Source: an uncultured Alteromonadaceae bacterium (GTDB taxonomy: Bacteria > Pseudomonadota > Gammaproteobacteria > Enterobacterales > Alteromonadaceae). Taken from it: 55,955 nucleotides of DNA. Location: the NCBI GenBank assembly GCA_950073835.1, contig CATMRP010000009.1, forward strand, positions 1-55,955, given 5' to 3'. A program made the position numbers and the translations under genes. Below the pieces are notes generated by a model, which made no database searches, was not told the DNA's origin, and saw only the letters and a program-made list of their open reading frames with translations. This document shows, in pieces, positions 44,164 through 52,926 of the stretch (position 1 is the stretch's first letter; every line of letters begins with the position of its first letter).

Positions 44164-45879
44164 TTATCGTCCCGCTCTGACCAGCCGGATGCTGACGGCA
44201 TCTGACTTATTAAGAAAATTATCCACCCCACTGATGAAGTCGATAGCCCAGGCGTTCTGCGCCGCATCATTACTTACACCATCGGCGCTGGGCTGGGCGG
44301 TCCAGTACCAGAGCGTAGCGGCACTGTCGGCTCCGGTGTTGGGAAAGTACTGCGTATCAATGCGGGGCAGGGCGGTACGGCCAAAGTGAACCAGTGACAT
44401 CAACTCCTGATGATTGGGCAGACGCCAGTCATAGAAACCGCATAATCCGGCACTATTAACGGCGTCGACATAAGCACTGGTGTTGCAGCTCGTCAGCGTG
44501 CAACTGGTGTTTGTGCCATTAATATTGCCGGGCTCGCCGCCGTTGTCTTCTTCGGCATACCAGCTGTAGCGGTGATCAAGGTCGCGCAGGCCGCCATCGG
44601 TAGTTTTCACTTCCCACACCAGCCCGGTAACATTATCCCGCACACAGCTGAACTGCGGTGCATCTACATCCTCTTCATCACCGTTGGCATTCAGCTTGGT
44701 AAAATCAAAGCCGTTTTCACCGCGCCCCGCTTTTTCCAGCACGTTACTGTCGGCCAGTGCATCGGCGCCGCGCTGACCATCCTGGCCAGGAAACCCGTTT
44801 TGCTGATTAGCGGATAACGTGGTATTGGTGGCCTGCTGCGTCATGCCAGTATCATTGAGCACCCGCACTGGAAATGGGCGTATCAGTACCCGCAGATGGT
44901 CGGTCACTTCGTTACCGAACATATCTTCCCCGGTCAGATAAAAATCCAGAGTAGTAGCGCTGTCTACCAGCGGCGCTATAGCATAGGTGTCGGCGCTATT
45001 GGGGTTGATAATTTGCGGCGCAGCATCACCACTGTAGGTCCATAAAGTGGCAATCGGTGTGGCCGCTGGTACGGTACTGGTGGCAGTGCCGGCCAGCACA
45101 ATTCGCTCGCCGCCAAACAAGGCCTGATCAATACCAGCATTTACCTCTGGCGGCGTATCGGCGTCGGATAATACGGTAATCGAATGGCTGGTTGTATCCT
45201 CGGCCCCTTCATCATCTGTTACCGTCAGGCTGAATGTCAGGGTTTGCCGGGCATCGGTAACCGGCGTGTCGATCACCAGCGTTGACTGGTCGGTTTCAGT
45301 ACCGGTCAGTACATCATCCCCCGCGGTTTGTTGCCACGCCCAGGCGCTAATTTCTTCGCTGCTGGTACCGTCGCTGTCGGTGCTGTTGCGCCCGTCAAAG
45401 GTCAGCGATACACCCGCCGGGTAAGTGCCAGGAGGTAAATCCGGCCAGTCGCTAAGCGTAATAATAGCTGTGGGAGGCAGGTTGTCCGGGGTTACGGTAA
45501 GCGTAAAACTGTCTGAGGCCGATTGGCCTGCACTATCGGTAGCACTCACCGTGACCACATACTGTGTGTCGGCAGTAACAATCGGGGTGGTCAGGCTGGC
45601 CGTGGCAACGCTGGTGTCTTCATGGGTGATGGTAAGCGCCGGTGTTGACGACCAGCTGTAAACCACCGCGCCGGATGGGAAAGACACCTGCGCCGATAAA
45701 CTAACATTGGTTTGTTCTGCCGCCGAGCGATCGCGACCGGCATTGACGGCAAAACTTTCATCTGAATCATCCTTACTCAGCCCGCCGCCGCATGCAGTTA
45801 ATAGCAGCGCTATCGCTAGCAGGGCAACCTTCATCAGCAGATGATGGGTACGTAAGGGCAACAGGCTCATTCCTTTCAT
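44164..45879 (-). CDS. Lipoprotein with PKD/Ig-like repeats and C-terminal DUF1566 domain
   Basis: 571 aa. A lipobox LLTAC near residue 30 follows the hydrophobic stretch MKVALLAIALLLTACGGG; the in-frame Met at the start of that stretch is an alternative start. Three tandem Ig/PKD-like domains follow, each with an AGRDRS/AGIDQ-type start and a SLTVTDDEGAEDTTSHSITV-type end strand. The last ~210 residues form a DUF1566 domain (GLVWEVKTTDGGLRD, DWRLPNHQELMSLVHFGR, SIRLVRAGR). Surface-anchored protein, perhaps adhesive. Paired with the small DUF1566 gene; no partner enzyme is nearby. Confidence 0.82.
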   Translation of the reverse strand: MKGMSLLPLRTHHLLMKVALLAIALLLTACGGGLSKDDSDESFAVNAGRDRSAAEQTNVSLSAQVSFPSGAVVYSWSSTPALTITHEDTSVATASLTTPIVTADTQYVVTVSATDSAGQSASDSFTLTVTPDNLPPTAIITLSDWPDLPPGTYPAGVSLTFDGRNSTDSDGTSSEEISAWAWQQTAGDDVLTGTETDQSTLVIDTPVTDARQTLTFSLTVTDDEGAEDTTSHSITVLSDADTPPEVNAGIDQALFGGERIVLAGTATSTVPAATPIATLWTYSGDAAPQIINPNSADTYAIAPLVDSATTLDFYLTGEDMFGNEVTDHLRVLIRPFPVRVLNDTGMTQQATNTTLSANQQNGFPGQDGQRGADALADSNVLEKAGRGENGFDFTKLNANGDEEDVDAPQFSCVRDNVTGLVWEVKTTDGGLRDLDHRYSWYAEEDNGGEPGNINGTNTSCTLTSCNTSAYVDAVNSAGLCGFYDWRLPNHQELMSLVHFGRTALPRIDTQYFPNTGADSAATLWYWTAQPSADGVSNDAAQNAWAIDFISGVDNFLNKSDAVSIRLVRAGR

Positions 45880-45938
45880 CAGACGATATCACTCTTTTTG
45901 GCACAACACTGTGGGTGTTATCGGCCACCCCCACCTGA

Positions 45939-46529
45939 TTATTGAGTCTTTTGTGTAATTTTACGCTGCACAGTGGCAGGAACGCCGTAGGCAATGGCAT
46001 TGGCAGGAATGTCGTGGGTCACCAGGCTGCCTGCGCCAATCACCGCGTTATCGCCAATCGTCACACCGGCACATATGGTGGAGTTAGCGCCAATCCAAAC
46101 CCGGTGACCGATAGAAACCGGCCGACCAGCTTCCTCTGGCGGGTAATACTCTGGCCAAATCTGTGTTCTGCCTACTGCGCTGGAGATAATGCAATTCGGG
46201 CCGATAAGTACCTGATTACCCAATTTAATCGGGCAGACATCAACAATGGTAGCGTTATGATTGATGAAGCTGCCTTTGCCAATGAAGCAATTAAGGGCAT
46301 ATTCGATTTGCAAGGTTGATTCAATCTGTACTGATCCCGAACACTGCAGTTGTGCTGTTAGCATGGCCTGTCGCTGTTGGGGGGCGGTAAGCTGGTTGTA
46401 GCTGATACACCATTGCCGGGCGACTCGCCTTGCCTGCTCGAAAGGCGCGTCAGCCGGGGCGTAGGGGGCACCGCTAGTCATTTCTTCAACGCTATTAGCG
46501 GGGCCACTGTTGGAGACCTTATCAGTCAA
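45939..46529 (-). CDS. Hexapeptide-repeat (LbH) acetyltransferase
   Basis: 196 aa. The N-terminal ~60 residues are helical (ARRVARQWCISYNQLT). A left-handed beta-helix of hexapeptide repeats follows: FIGKGSFINHNATIVD, IGPNCIIS, SIGHRVWIGANSTICAGVTI, GDNAVIGAGSLVTHDIPANA, ending AYGVPATV. This matches the maltose/galactoside O-acetyltransferase (Maa/LacA/NodL) family; acetyl-CoA donor, sugar or glycan acceptor unknown. Divergent from mshI and separate from the DUF1566 pair by about 60 bp. Confidence 0.87.
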   Translation of the reverse strand: MTDKVSNSGPANSVEEMTSGAPYAPADAPFEQARRVARQWCISYNQLTAPQQRQAMLTAQLQCSGSVQIESTLQIEYALNCFIGKGSFINHNATIVDVCPIKLGNQVLIGPNCIISSAVGRTQIWPEYYPPEEAGRPVSIGHRVWIGANSTICAGVTIGDNAVIGAGSLVTHDIPANAIAYGVPATVQRKITQKTQ

Positions 46530-46682
46530 AAATTAACCTTGATGTCAGAGAGTTAAGTTGAAATTATAAGGGCGTGCGGTAATTTGGTAAATTGTTCGAC
46601 AAAAGTGTGGTATCGGATACTGGTACTTTGAGCTAAACTCTGTTGTAATTTAACTAATAATTATACGAAGTTATAAAAATTT

Positions 46683-47633
46683 ATGCGCATTGGTTGGCGT
46701 TCTTTCCTCAAACAAAAATTCCAAAAAAAATCTGGCTATCATGCAATCGGAATTGCTGTGTCGCTGGATTCGGTAACGTTTTGTGCGCTGAAAAAACTTA
46801 ACGGCGAAATTAGCCTTGCGTTTGAAGAGACTGTCAGCTTTTCTCACTGGGGCGTTCACCTGGCCAAGTGGGTTGATAAACACGGTCTGAGCGGCACGCC
46901 TGCCTGTGTTGCGTTTTCAATTCACTGGTATCAAATTCTGCAGATTGACCGCCCAACCGTTGAAGCCAATGAGATCACCGCGGCATTATCCTGGTCGGTG
47001 AAAGAACTCACCGGCAGTGATAAGGAAATGGCCATCGATTACACCGATTTACCGGTGCCGCTGGCAGGCAATGCCAGAATAAATGTATTTGCCCTGCCTA
47101 AGGAAGATGTCGAGAGTGTCAGCGAAGCGGTATTTAACGCTGGTCTTGAACTCCAATTGATTACCGTTGAGGAACTGGCCACTTGTGAATTAGTGCCGGT
47201 GCAATCCGACCCTATCCTGACCGTGGTACAGGAAGCCGGTGAAGAAATTTGTCTGAATATTATCAAAGATGGTCAGCTGTATTTCAGCCGCCGTCTGAAA
47301 GGCTTTGAGAACCTCGGTAGCTTTACTGAGGACGAGCTCAGAATGGGCATTGGTGAGTCGTTAAGTGTGCAGATTCAGCGTTCTATGGACTTTTATGAAA
47401 GTCAGTTGCGACAGGCACCGGTGAGGCAGATTATGATGCGCCTCGATACGCCTCATCGGGATGCACTGGCCAGTCAGATTGAACAGGTGGTGAGTGCCAG
47501 AGTCAATGATCTCACCCCCGCAGTGACTGCCGCCGAGCCGGGCATGTCGGTAACCCGGGTCAATTATTCCAGTCTTGGTGCAGCGATTTGTGGGTCTGCT
47601 GAGCCGCAGGTTAAAAACGAGGCTGCGGCATGA
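46683..47633 (+). CDS. mshI: MSHA biogenesis protein MshI (PilM-like)
   Basis: 316 aa. Actin-fold PilM-type protein: YHAIGIAVSLDSVTFCALKK at the N-terminus, EANEITAALSWSVKEL in the middle and SSLGAAICG at the end. In type IV pili PilM is cytoplasmic and binds the PilN tail to link the motor to the envelope. First gene of the MSHA (mannose-sensitive haemagglutinin) operon in the window. Its stop overlaps the next start (ATGA). The mshH/csrD genes commonly found upstream in relatives are absent from this side. Confidence 0.87.
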   Translation: MRIGWRSFLKQKFQKKSGYHAIGIAVSLDSVTFCALKKLNGEISLAFEETVSFSHWGVHLAKWVDKHGLSGTPACVAFSIHWYQILQIDRPTVEANEITAALSWSVKELTGSDKEMAIDYTDLPVPLAGNARINVFALPKEDVESVSEAVFNAGLELQLITVEELATCELVPVQSDPILTVVQEAGEEICLNIIKDGQLYFSRRLKGFENLGSFTEDELRMGIGESLSVQIQRSMDFYESQLRQAPVRQIMMRLDTPHRDALASQIEQVVSARVNDLTPAVTAAEPGMSVTRVNYSSLGAAICGSAEPQVKNEAAA

Positions 47634-48241
47634 AAAACAGGATTAATTTTTATTCTGCCGAGTTTGCCCCGCGCCTCGACTTGCTCTCGCTTACCAGTGT
47701 GTTATTAGCATGGGGAGCAACTCTCTCTGTGCTGTTACTCATTTGGGCGGGTGTCGCCTGGTATGGCGCTTCTAAACGCACCGAACTGGCAGAGGTTCAG
47801 GACCAGCAACAGCAGTTATCGGCTTCGGTAAACAACCTTAAAACCACGCTTGAGCAACGTAAACCGGATGCTGGCCTTACCCGCACTCTGGAACAACGTC
47901 AGCAGGAACTGGCAAATCGTGAACTGCTGGTGCGCGAGCTCAGCCAGCGCGAGCAAATCAAACAGCAGGGCTTTGCCGGGATGCTCGACAGCCTGGCGCA
48001 GAAAAACAGTCAGGATATCTGGCTCGATACTATTGAAGTGAGTGAAAACATGATGGTACTCCAGGGGCAACTGAGTACCCCGCAAGCCATGCCCAAATGG
48101 TTACAGCGTTTGGGACGGACTACAGCGTTCTCTGGCCGCACCTTCGATTCCACCCGACTGTATCGTGACAACGAGCAATTGCGCTTTGAATTGAACATGG
48201 CCCGGGTGCCGGAAACAATGCAACAAGGTGGTCTGCGGTGA
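47630..48241 (+). CDS. PilN-domain MSHA biogenesis protein
   Basis: 203 aa with one membrane helix (about 26-46, VLLAWGATLSVLLLIWAGVA) after the short cytoplasmic start RINFYSAEFAPRLDLLSL, which resembles PilN start motifs. A coiled coil follows (QDQQQQLSASVNNLKTTLEQ), then an alpha/beta periplasmic domain. It is expected to join MshI and MshJ as the inner-membrane alignment complex. Translationally coupled to mshI and to mshJ (GTGA overlap). Confidence 0.83.
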   Translation: MKNRINFYSAEFAPRLDLLSLTSVLLAWGATLSVLLLIWAGVAWYGASKRTELAEVQDQQQQLSASVNNLKTTLEQRKPDAGLTRTLEQRQQELANRELLVRELSQREQIKQQGFAGMLDSLAQKNSQDIWLDTIEVSENMMVLQGQLSTPQAMPKWLQRLGRTTAFSGRTFDSTRLYRDNEQLRFELNMARVPETMQQGGLR

Positions 48242-48885
48242 CTTTTGACCAGTACGAAGAAAAATTTGCCGCGCTGAGTCAGCGCGAGAAGGTGTTAATT
48301 TTTGCCTCAGGAATGGTGGTAGTTTTTGCTGTGCTGGTTTTCTTGTTGATTGAGCCCGGCGTAAAGGAAAACGGTAAAACAAGCAGTAGCATTGAGATTA
48401 CCCGCAACGAGGTTACCACACTTAAAGAGTTGCAACTGGTTTATGAACAAGCGCTGGCCGAAGATCCGAATGCCAGCCTGAAGCAGCAGATAACCCAGGT
48501 AGATAAGCGGATGGTGCGACTGCAGGAAAACTTTGCCGCGCAATTAGCTGATTTAATCCTGCCCCGGCAAATGCCCGCGCTTATCGAACAGGTGTTCTCC
48601 CAGGCTGATGGGTTAAAGCTCATCGAAATGGCCTCCGTCAGCCCGGAAAATATTTTTGCTGATAACCCGGCTATGGCAGAGGTGCCGCTTTACCAGCATG
48701 GTGTTACGCTGACTTTCGAAGGCCGTTATTTTGCGGTAAGAGACTTTCTGGCTCGCCTTGAGGAACTGTCGGATAAACTGTACTGGCGCTCTATGGCCTA
48801 TCATGTAAAGGACTATCCCACTGCTGAGGTGACCCTTGAGGTTTACACTCTGAGTACTGAAAAGGCGTTTATAGGTGTTGAATAA
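48238..48885 (+). CDS. mshJ: MSHA biogenesis protein MshJ (PilO-like)
   Basis: 215 aa, GTG start overlapping the previous stop. Short cytoplasmic start (YEEKFAALSQREKVLIF), one membrane helix (residues ~20-42), coiled coil (TRNEVTTLKELQLVYEQALA), then a periplasmic ferredoxin-like domain (LTFEGRYFAVRDFLARLEEL). This is the MshJ/PilO architecture of the inner-membrane alignment complex. Overlaps mshK by 11 bp. Confidence 0.85.
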   Translation: MTFDQYEEKFAALSQREKVLIFASGMVVVFAVLVFLLIEPGVKENGKTSSSIEITRNEVTTLKELQLVYEQALAEDPNASLKQQITQVDKRMVRLQENFAAQLADLILPRQMPALIEQVFSQADGLKLIEMASVSPENIFADNPAMAEVPLYQHGVTLTFEGRYFAVRDFLARLEELSDKLYWRSMAYHVKDYPTAEVTLEVYTLSTEKAFIGVE

Positions 48886-49231
48886 AGTGTCTCCTTTGTT
48901 GCTGTTAACCCTGCTCGCTGTACCGGCGGGAGCGCAGGTGCTTGAGGATCCAACGCGCCCGGCACGCAACGCCCCTCAGGCCAATGCGGCGGTTGCAGCG
49001 GCGGCGGTTGAACTACAACTGGAAGCCGTGTTACAGCTTGGCGCGAGTCGGATCGCGGTGATTAACGGCAAAACGGTGAAATCAGGGCAGACAATACAGG
49101 GCGCAATAGTAAAACAAATTAATCCACGCAGCGTGGTGATTGCGCAAGATGAGAACGGGGTTTGGAAAACAATGACGTTATGGGTCAGCCAACGGGGCGA
49201 CGTGAAAACCAATGCAGCAGAGAATTATTAA
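48875..49231 (+). CDS. mshK: MSHA biogenesis protein MshK (PilP-like)
   Basis: 118 aa from a TTG start with signal peptide (LNKVSPLLLLTLLAVPAGAQ). The mature part begins VLEDPTRPAR, typical of MshK/PilP/GspC-type periplasmic proteins, and contains an HR-like beta domain (LEAVLQLGASRIAVINGKTV, KSGQTIQGAIV). Bridges the inner-membrane complex to the MshL secretin. Overlapped with mshJ; followed immediately by mshL. Confidence 0.82.
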   Translation: MLNKVSPLLLLTLLAVPAGAQVLEDPTRPARNAPQANAAVAAAAVELQLEAVLQLGASRIAVINGKTVKSGQTIQGAIVKQINPRSVVIAQDENGVWKTMTLWVSQRGDVKTNAAENY

Positions 49232-49241
49232 AATGGGTAGC

Positions 49242-50909
49242 ATGAATAGACGTTTGATATATATCGCTCTGGCTATGGCACTGGCGGGCTGTCAGTCGAC
49301 ACCCGAAGAATCCGTGGTGGAACAATCACTGAAACAGCAACTGGCTGAACAAATTGCCCATGAACAAGCTGCGCAAAAAAACGCCAAGGCGTCGCCGGGT
49401 GCTTTGCAGGATGTGCCAGACAGCGTGACCAGTTTACTGGGTGATGTGGCAACCACCGGTGAGCGCCCCTCGTTATTTGGCCCGGAAAAATACGATATCG
49501 AAGCTGACGGCGTTGGCGTAAGAGCCTTTTTTACCGGGCTGGTAGCAGATACGCCCTACAGCGTGGCTATTCACCCCGACGTCAGCGGGGAAATATCCCT
49601 GAGCTTAAAACAGGTCTCCATGGAACAGGTGATGGAGCTGTTGGGCGACCTGTACGGCTTTGATATCAGTCGCAAGAGCAATGTTTTCAGAGTTCTGCCC
49701 GCTGGCATGCGTACCGAAACTCTGGCCGTAAATTACCTGCTGATGAAACGGGACGGCTCAACCCAAACCAGCATTATCTCTGGCGGTGTGTCCCAGGCCG
49801 ATAATAACGGTAATTCCAACAGCAATTTTAATAATTTCAGCGGTAATTCGGCGAACAGTAACAATCTGGGTAATCAGTTTGGTAACAATATTAACGGCAC
49901 CTCTATTTCAACCCGCACCGAAACCGATTTCTGGACCGATCTGAAAGCGTCACTGGAGTCGATGATCGGCACCGAAGGCGGCCGCGCGGTATTTGTCACG
50001 CCACAGGCTGGCCTGGTCACCATTCGGGCAATGCCGGATGAAATCCGTGATATTAAGCGTTTCCTGAAAACCTCTGAGGCAAGCCTGCAGCGGCAGGTTA
50101 TTCTGGAAGCCAGAATTCTCGAAGTGGCTCTCGATGACGGCTATCAGCAGGGCATTAACTGGTCTGAAGTAGTGGCAAACGTTGGCAGTACCGACTTTAC
50201 CTTCAGCAATACTGCTGCCAGTATTGGTAACGAAATTTCTGCTTCGCTGGGGGGCGTTACCAGCTTATCGTTCCTTAACCAGGATTTCTCCGGAGTTATC
50301 TCGTTGCTGTCTACGCAGGGCAACGTGCAGGTATTATCCAGCCCCAGGGTTACCGCCATTAACAATCAAAAAGCGGTGATTAAAGTGGGCGACGACGAGT
50401 ATTTCGTTACCGATGTATCGAGTCAAAACACCATCACCTCCACCACTACCTCGGTAGTGCCGAACATTGAGCTTACCCCGTTTTTCTCAGGGATAGCGCT
50501 GGATGTAACGCCACAAATTGACGAAACCGGCTCAGTGTTGCTGCACGTTCATCCTTCGGTAATCGAAACTCAGGAACAGGAAAAAGTGGTTAGCCTGAAT
50601 CAGGAGCAAATCGTCCTGCCGCTGGCGCAAAGCACTATACGTGAGTCGGATACCATCATTAAAGCGGCATCAGGCGAAATTGTGGTGATTGGTGGCCTAA
50701 TGCAAACCAGCCTGACCGATTCAGAATCAAAAACGCCGTTGCTTGGTGATATCCCGCTACTGGGCGAGTTGTTTACCAACAAAAGCCAGCGCGAGACCAA
50801 AAAAGAGCTGATTATACTGCTCAAGCCCACCGTTATTGGCAGCGGTACCTGGGCAGAACAAATTGAATTAAGCCGTGAAAAAATGGCCGACTGGCTGTAC
50901 GTAGAGTAA
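49242..50909 (+). CDS. mshL: MSHA secretin MshL (outer membrane pore)
   Basis: 555 aa from the ATG at 49242, which gives a compact lipoprotein signal (MNRRLIYIALAMALAGCQS); Mets at 49212 and 49233 are alternatives. N-terminal secretin/TonB short domain (GVGVRAFFTGLVADTPYSVA), an Asn/Gly-rich linker (about 185-225), then the secretin domain: RQVILEARILEVALDDGYQQ, VQVLSSPRVTAINNQKAVIK, and IVVIGGLMQTS with the final KSQRETKKELIILLKP. Forms the ring through which the MSHA pilus leaves the cell. Confidence 0.92.
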   Translation: MNRRLIYIALAMALAGCQSTPEESVVEQSLKQQLAEQIAHEQAAQKNAKASPGALQDVPDSVTSLLGDVATTGERPSLFGPEKYDIEADGVGVRAFFTGLVADTPYSVAIHPDVSGEISLSLKQVSMEQVMELLGDLYGFDISRKSNVFRVLPAGMRTETLAVNYLLMKRDGSTQTSIISGGVSQADNNGNSNSNFNNFSGNSANSNNLGNQFGNNINGTSISTRTETDFWTDLKASLESMIGTEGGRAVFVTPQAGLVTIRAMPDEIRDIKRFLKTSEASLQRQVILEARILEVALDDGYQQGINWSEVVANVGSTDFTFSNTAASIGNEISASLGGVTSLSFLNQDFSGVISLLSTQGNVQVLSSPRVTAINNQKAVIKVGDDEYFVTDVSSQNTITSTTTSVVPNIELTPFFSGIALDVTPQIDETGSVLLHVHPSVIETQEQEKVVSLNQEQIVLPLAQSTIRESDTIIKAASGEIVVIGGLMQTSLTDSESKTPLLGDIPLLGELFTNKSQRETKKELIILLKPTVIGSGTWAEQIELSREKMADWLYVE

Positions 50910-50911
50910 TC

Positions 50912-51835
50912 ATGTATCTGTATCACTTTGGTATCCGTGAACTGCCTTTTACGCTGACGCCGAATACCAGCTATTTTTTCGGTTTGCCCAGCCACAACGA
51001 GGCCATGCAGGTATTACTGACAGCGCTGAAAACCGGCGAAGGTTTTATCAAGGTTACGGGTGAAGTGGGAACCGGTAAAACACTGATTTGCAGAAAGTTG
51101 CTTAATGAATTACCGGACCACTTTGTGGCCGCCTACGTGCCGAACCCGATGCTGTCACCTACCGAGCTACGGCGTGCGGTGGCCAATGAACTGGGAGTGG
51201 AGCTGGGCAGCGACTGCGATCAGCAGGCGTTCACGCAAAAGATTCAGCAGCGTTTGATTGCCATTCATCAGCAACAGAAAAGTGCGGTGCTGATTATTGA
51301 TGAGGCCCAGGCATTGCCTACCGAGAGTATTGAAGCGTTGCGGTTAATGACCAATCTGGAGACCGAGTCGCGTAAATTACTTCAGGTAGTGTTATTCGGA
51401 CAGCCAGAGCTGGACGAAAAGCTCGCTTTGCCCGAGTTACGCCAGTTACGGCAGCGCATTACCTTTAGTTACAGCCTGGCGCTTATGGATCCTGATCAGG
51501 TGTATCAGTATGTCCGACACCGGGTCAATGTGGCCGGTTATCATGGCACGGATTTATTTAACCGTCAGTGCTGCGAGCTTCTCTACCGCGCCAGTGCCGG
51601 CACACCCCGGGTGGTGAATGTGCTGGCCCATAAAGCGTTAATGCTGGCTTATGGCGAAGGCAAGTCAGCGGTTGAGCCAGAGCACATTGTCGCGGCGTCT
51701 GCTGATACAGAAGCGGCGCAAACGGTAAGCAATAAATGGTGGCTCGGCCCGCAGAGTAAGTGGTTGCTGTTAGCGGCTACAGCAGTAGTGATTGTAATGA
51801 TTGCAGGGATATGGAACATGAGGGCGACACTGTGA
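50912..51835 (+). CDS. mshM: MSHA biogenesis ATPase MshM (ExeA/GspA-like)
   Basis: 307 aa AAA-type ATPase. Starts MYLYHFGIRELPFTLTPNTS, typical of ExeA/MshM. Walker A GEVGTGKT, Walker B VLIIDEAQALP, sensor-type VVLFGQPELDEKL, and SAGTPRVVNVLAHKALMLAY. A C-terminal membrane helix (WLLLAATAVVIVMIAGIWNM) ends the protein. Thought to help secretin assembly through the peptidoglycan. The stop overlaps the mshN start (GTGA). Confidence 0.9.
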   Translation: MYLYHFGIRELPFTLTPNTSYFFGLPSHNEAMQVLLTALKTGEGFIKVTGEVGTGKTLICRKLLNELPDHFVAAYVPNPMLSPTELRRAVANELGVELGSDCDQQAFTQKIQQRLIAIHQQQKSAVLIIDEAQALPTESIEALRLMTNLETESRKLLQVVLFGQPELDEKLALPELRQLRQRITFSYSLALMDPDQVYQYVRHRVNVAGYHGTDLFNRQCCELLYRASAGTPRVVNVLAHKALMLAYGEGKSAVEPEHIVAASADTEAAQTVSNKWWLGPQSKWLLLAATAVVIVMIAGIWNMRATL

Positions 51836-52926
51836 GTGTAGTCAATAAAATGCTGAAAGACTTAGAGAACCGCGAAGCCAGTCAGGCTACGCCGGCTAAC
51901 TATCAGCCGCCGGCTAAAAAGTCGTCTTCAGCGCTGCGCATTGCCATCATTCTGCTACTTGGTGTAATAGCCATTGGCGCCGTTTACTTATGGCCTGCAG
52001 ATACCATGGATAATCTGCCACAAAGCGCGTCGGTGGGGCCGATTAACCAGATTGTTCCTGAAGCCGTGGCCGCCCAGGCCGTAGCGCCTGAAGAGCCGCA
52101 AGAACCCAGACAGATTAAAGTCACGCCCACTACCAGGCCGCAAAATACCATGGGCGTAATGGAGGGGCCGGTCGATATCAACGCGCCATCCAGACGCACC
52201 GAATCCACAACTGAAGGCTCACAACCCACTGCACGGGAAAGAGTGGCTGCGCATTCAACCCGCAAGGCGTCTGACTCAGAGCCTTCTCCGGTTGCTGCGT
52301 CTGAACCCGATGATGTACCCGCTGAGCCGGTTATCAAGCCCAGTGCGACGAATCCGGAAGACGCCCTGAAAGCGCAAATTCGCCAGGCCCTGAGTCAGAA
52401 CGATACGCCAATGGCTGTTCAGTTGCTAATAACGCTGATCCGCCAGCAACCAGATAACGTGGCCGCCCGCAAACGACTGGCCGCCCTGTATTTTAGTGCG
52501 GGCCGCACAACCGACGCTCAGCAGTTATTGCAGCAAACTGTAGCGGATATGCCTGCCGACAGCAGTGTCAGGCTGATGTATGCGCGTTTGCTGGTGCAGC
52601 AAAATGAGACCAAGCTGGCGTATTACACGCTGCAAGACGTTAACGATTATGGTCAACCTTCCATTGAACTGTTGGGCTACCGCGCGTCACTGGCGCAAAA
52701 GCTCGACCTGCTGGATGACGCGCTGCAAGATTACGCCCAATTGGTATTGCTTGATAGTCAGACCGCCAGGTGGTGGCTCGGTCAGGCGGTGGTCGCCGAT
52801 AAACAGGGCTATACAGCCCTCGCGCTAAGCAGCTATCGGGAAGCACTGTCATTACAACAGCTCGAAGACGGCATTGAACAATTTATTCGCCAGCGCTTAA
52901 CCAATCTGACGGGAGTTTCATCATGA
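51832..52926 (+). CDS. mshN: MSHA biogenesis protein MshN (TPR protein)
   Basis: 364 aa from the GTG at 51832, which overlaps the mshM stop and has GAGGG upstream. Starts SVVNKMLKDLENREA, a typical MshN opening. One membrane helix (about 27-48, LRIAIILLLGVIAIGAVYLW), a Pro/Glu-rich periplasmic stretch to about residue 175, then TPR-like helical repeats (QALSQNDTPMAVQLLITLIR, AARKRLAALYFSAGRTTDAQ). Stop overlaps mshE (ATGA). Confidence 0.85.
   Translation: MSVVNKMLKDLENREASQATPANYQPPAKKSSSALRIAIILLLGVIAIGAVYLWPADTMDNLPQSASVGPINQIVPEAVAAQAVAPEEPQEPRQIKVTPTTRPQNTMGVMEGPVDINAPSRRTESTTEGSQPTARERVAAHSTRKASDSEPSPVAASEPDDVPAEPVIKPSATNPEDALKAQIRQALSQNDTPMAVQLLITLIRQQPDNVAARKRLAALYFSAGRTTDAQQLLQQTVADMPADSSVRLMYARLLVQQNETKLAYYTLQDVNDYGQPSIELLGYRASLAQKLDLLDDALQDYAQLVLLDSQTARWWLGQAVVADKQGYTALALSSYREALSLQQLEDGIEQFIRQRLTNLTGVSS

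Noticed and set aside
51760-51831. Upstream extension of mshN
   Set aside because: It lies inside mshM in another frame; the GTG at 51832 with a stop-start overlap fits the operon pattern.
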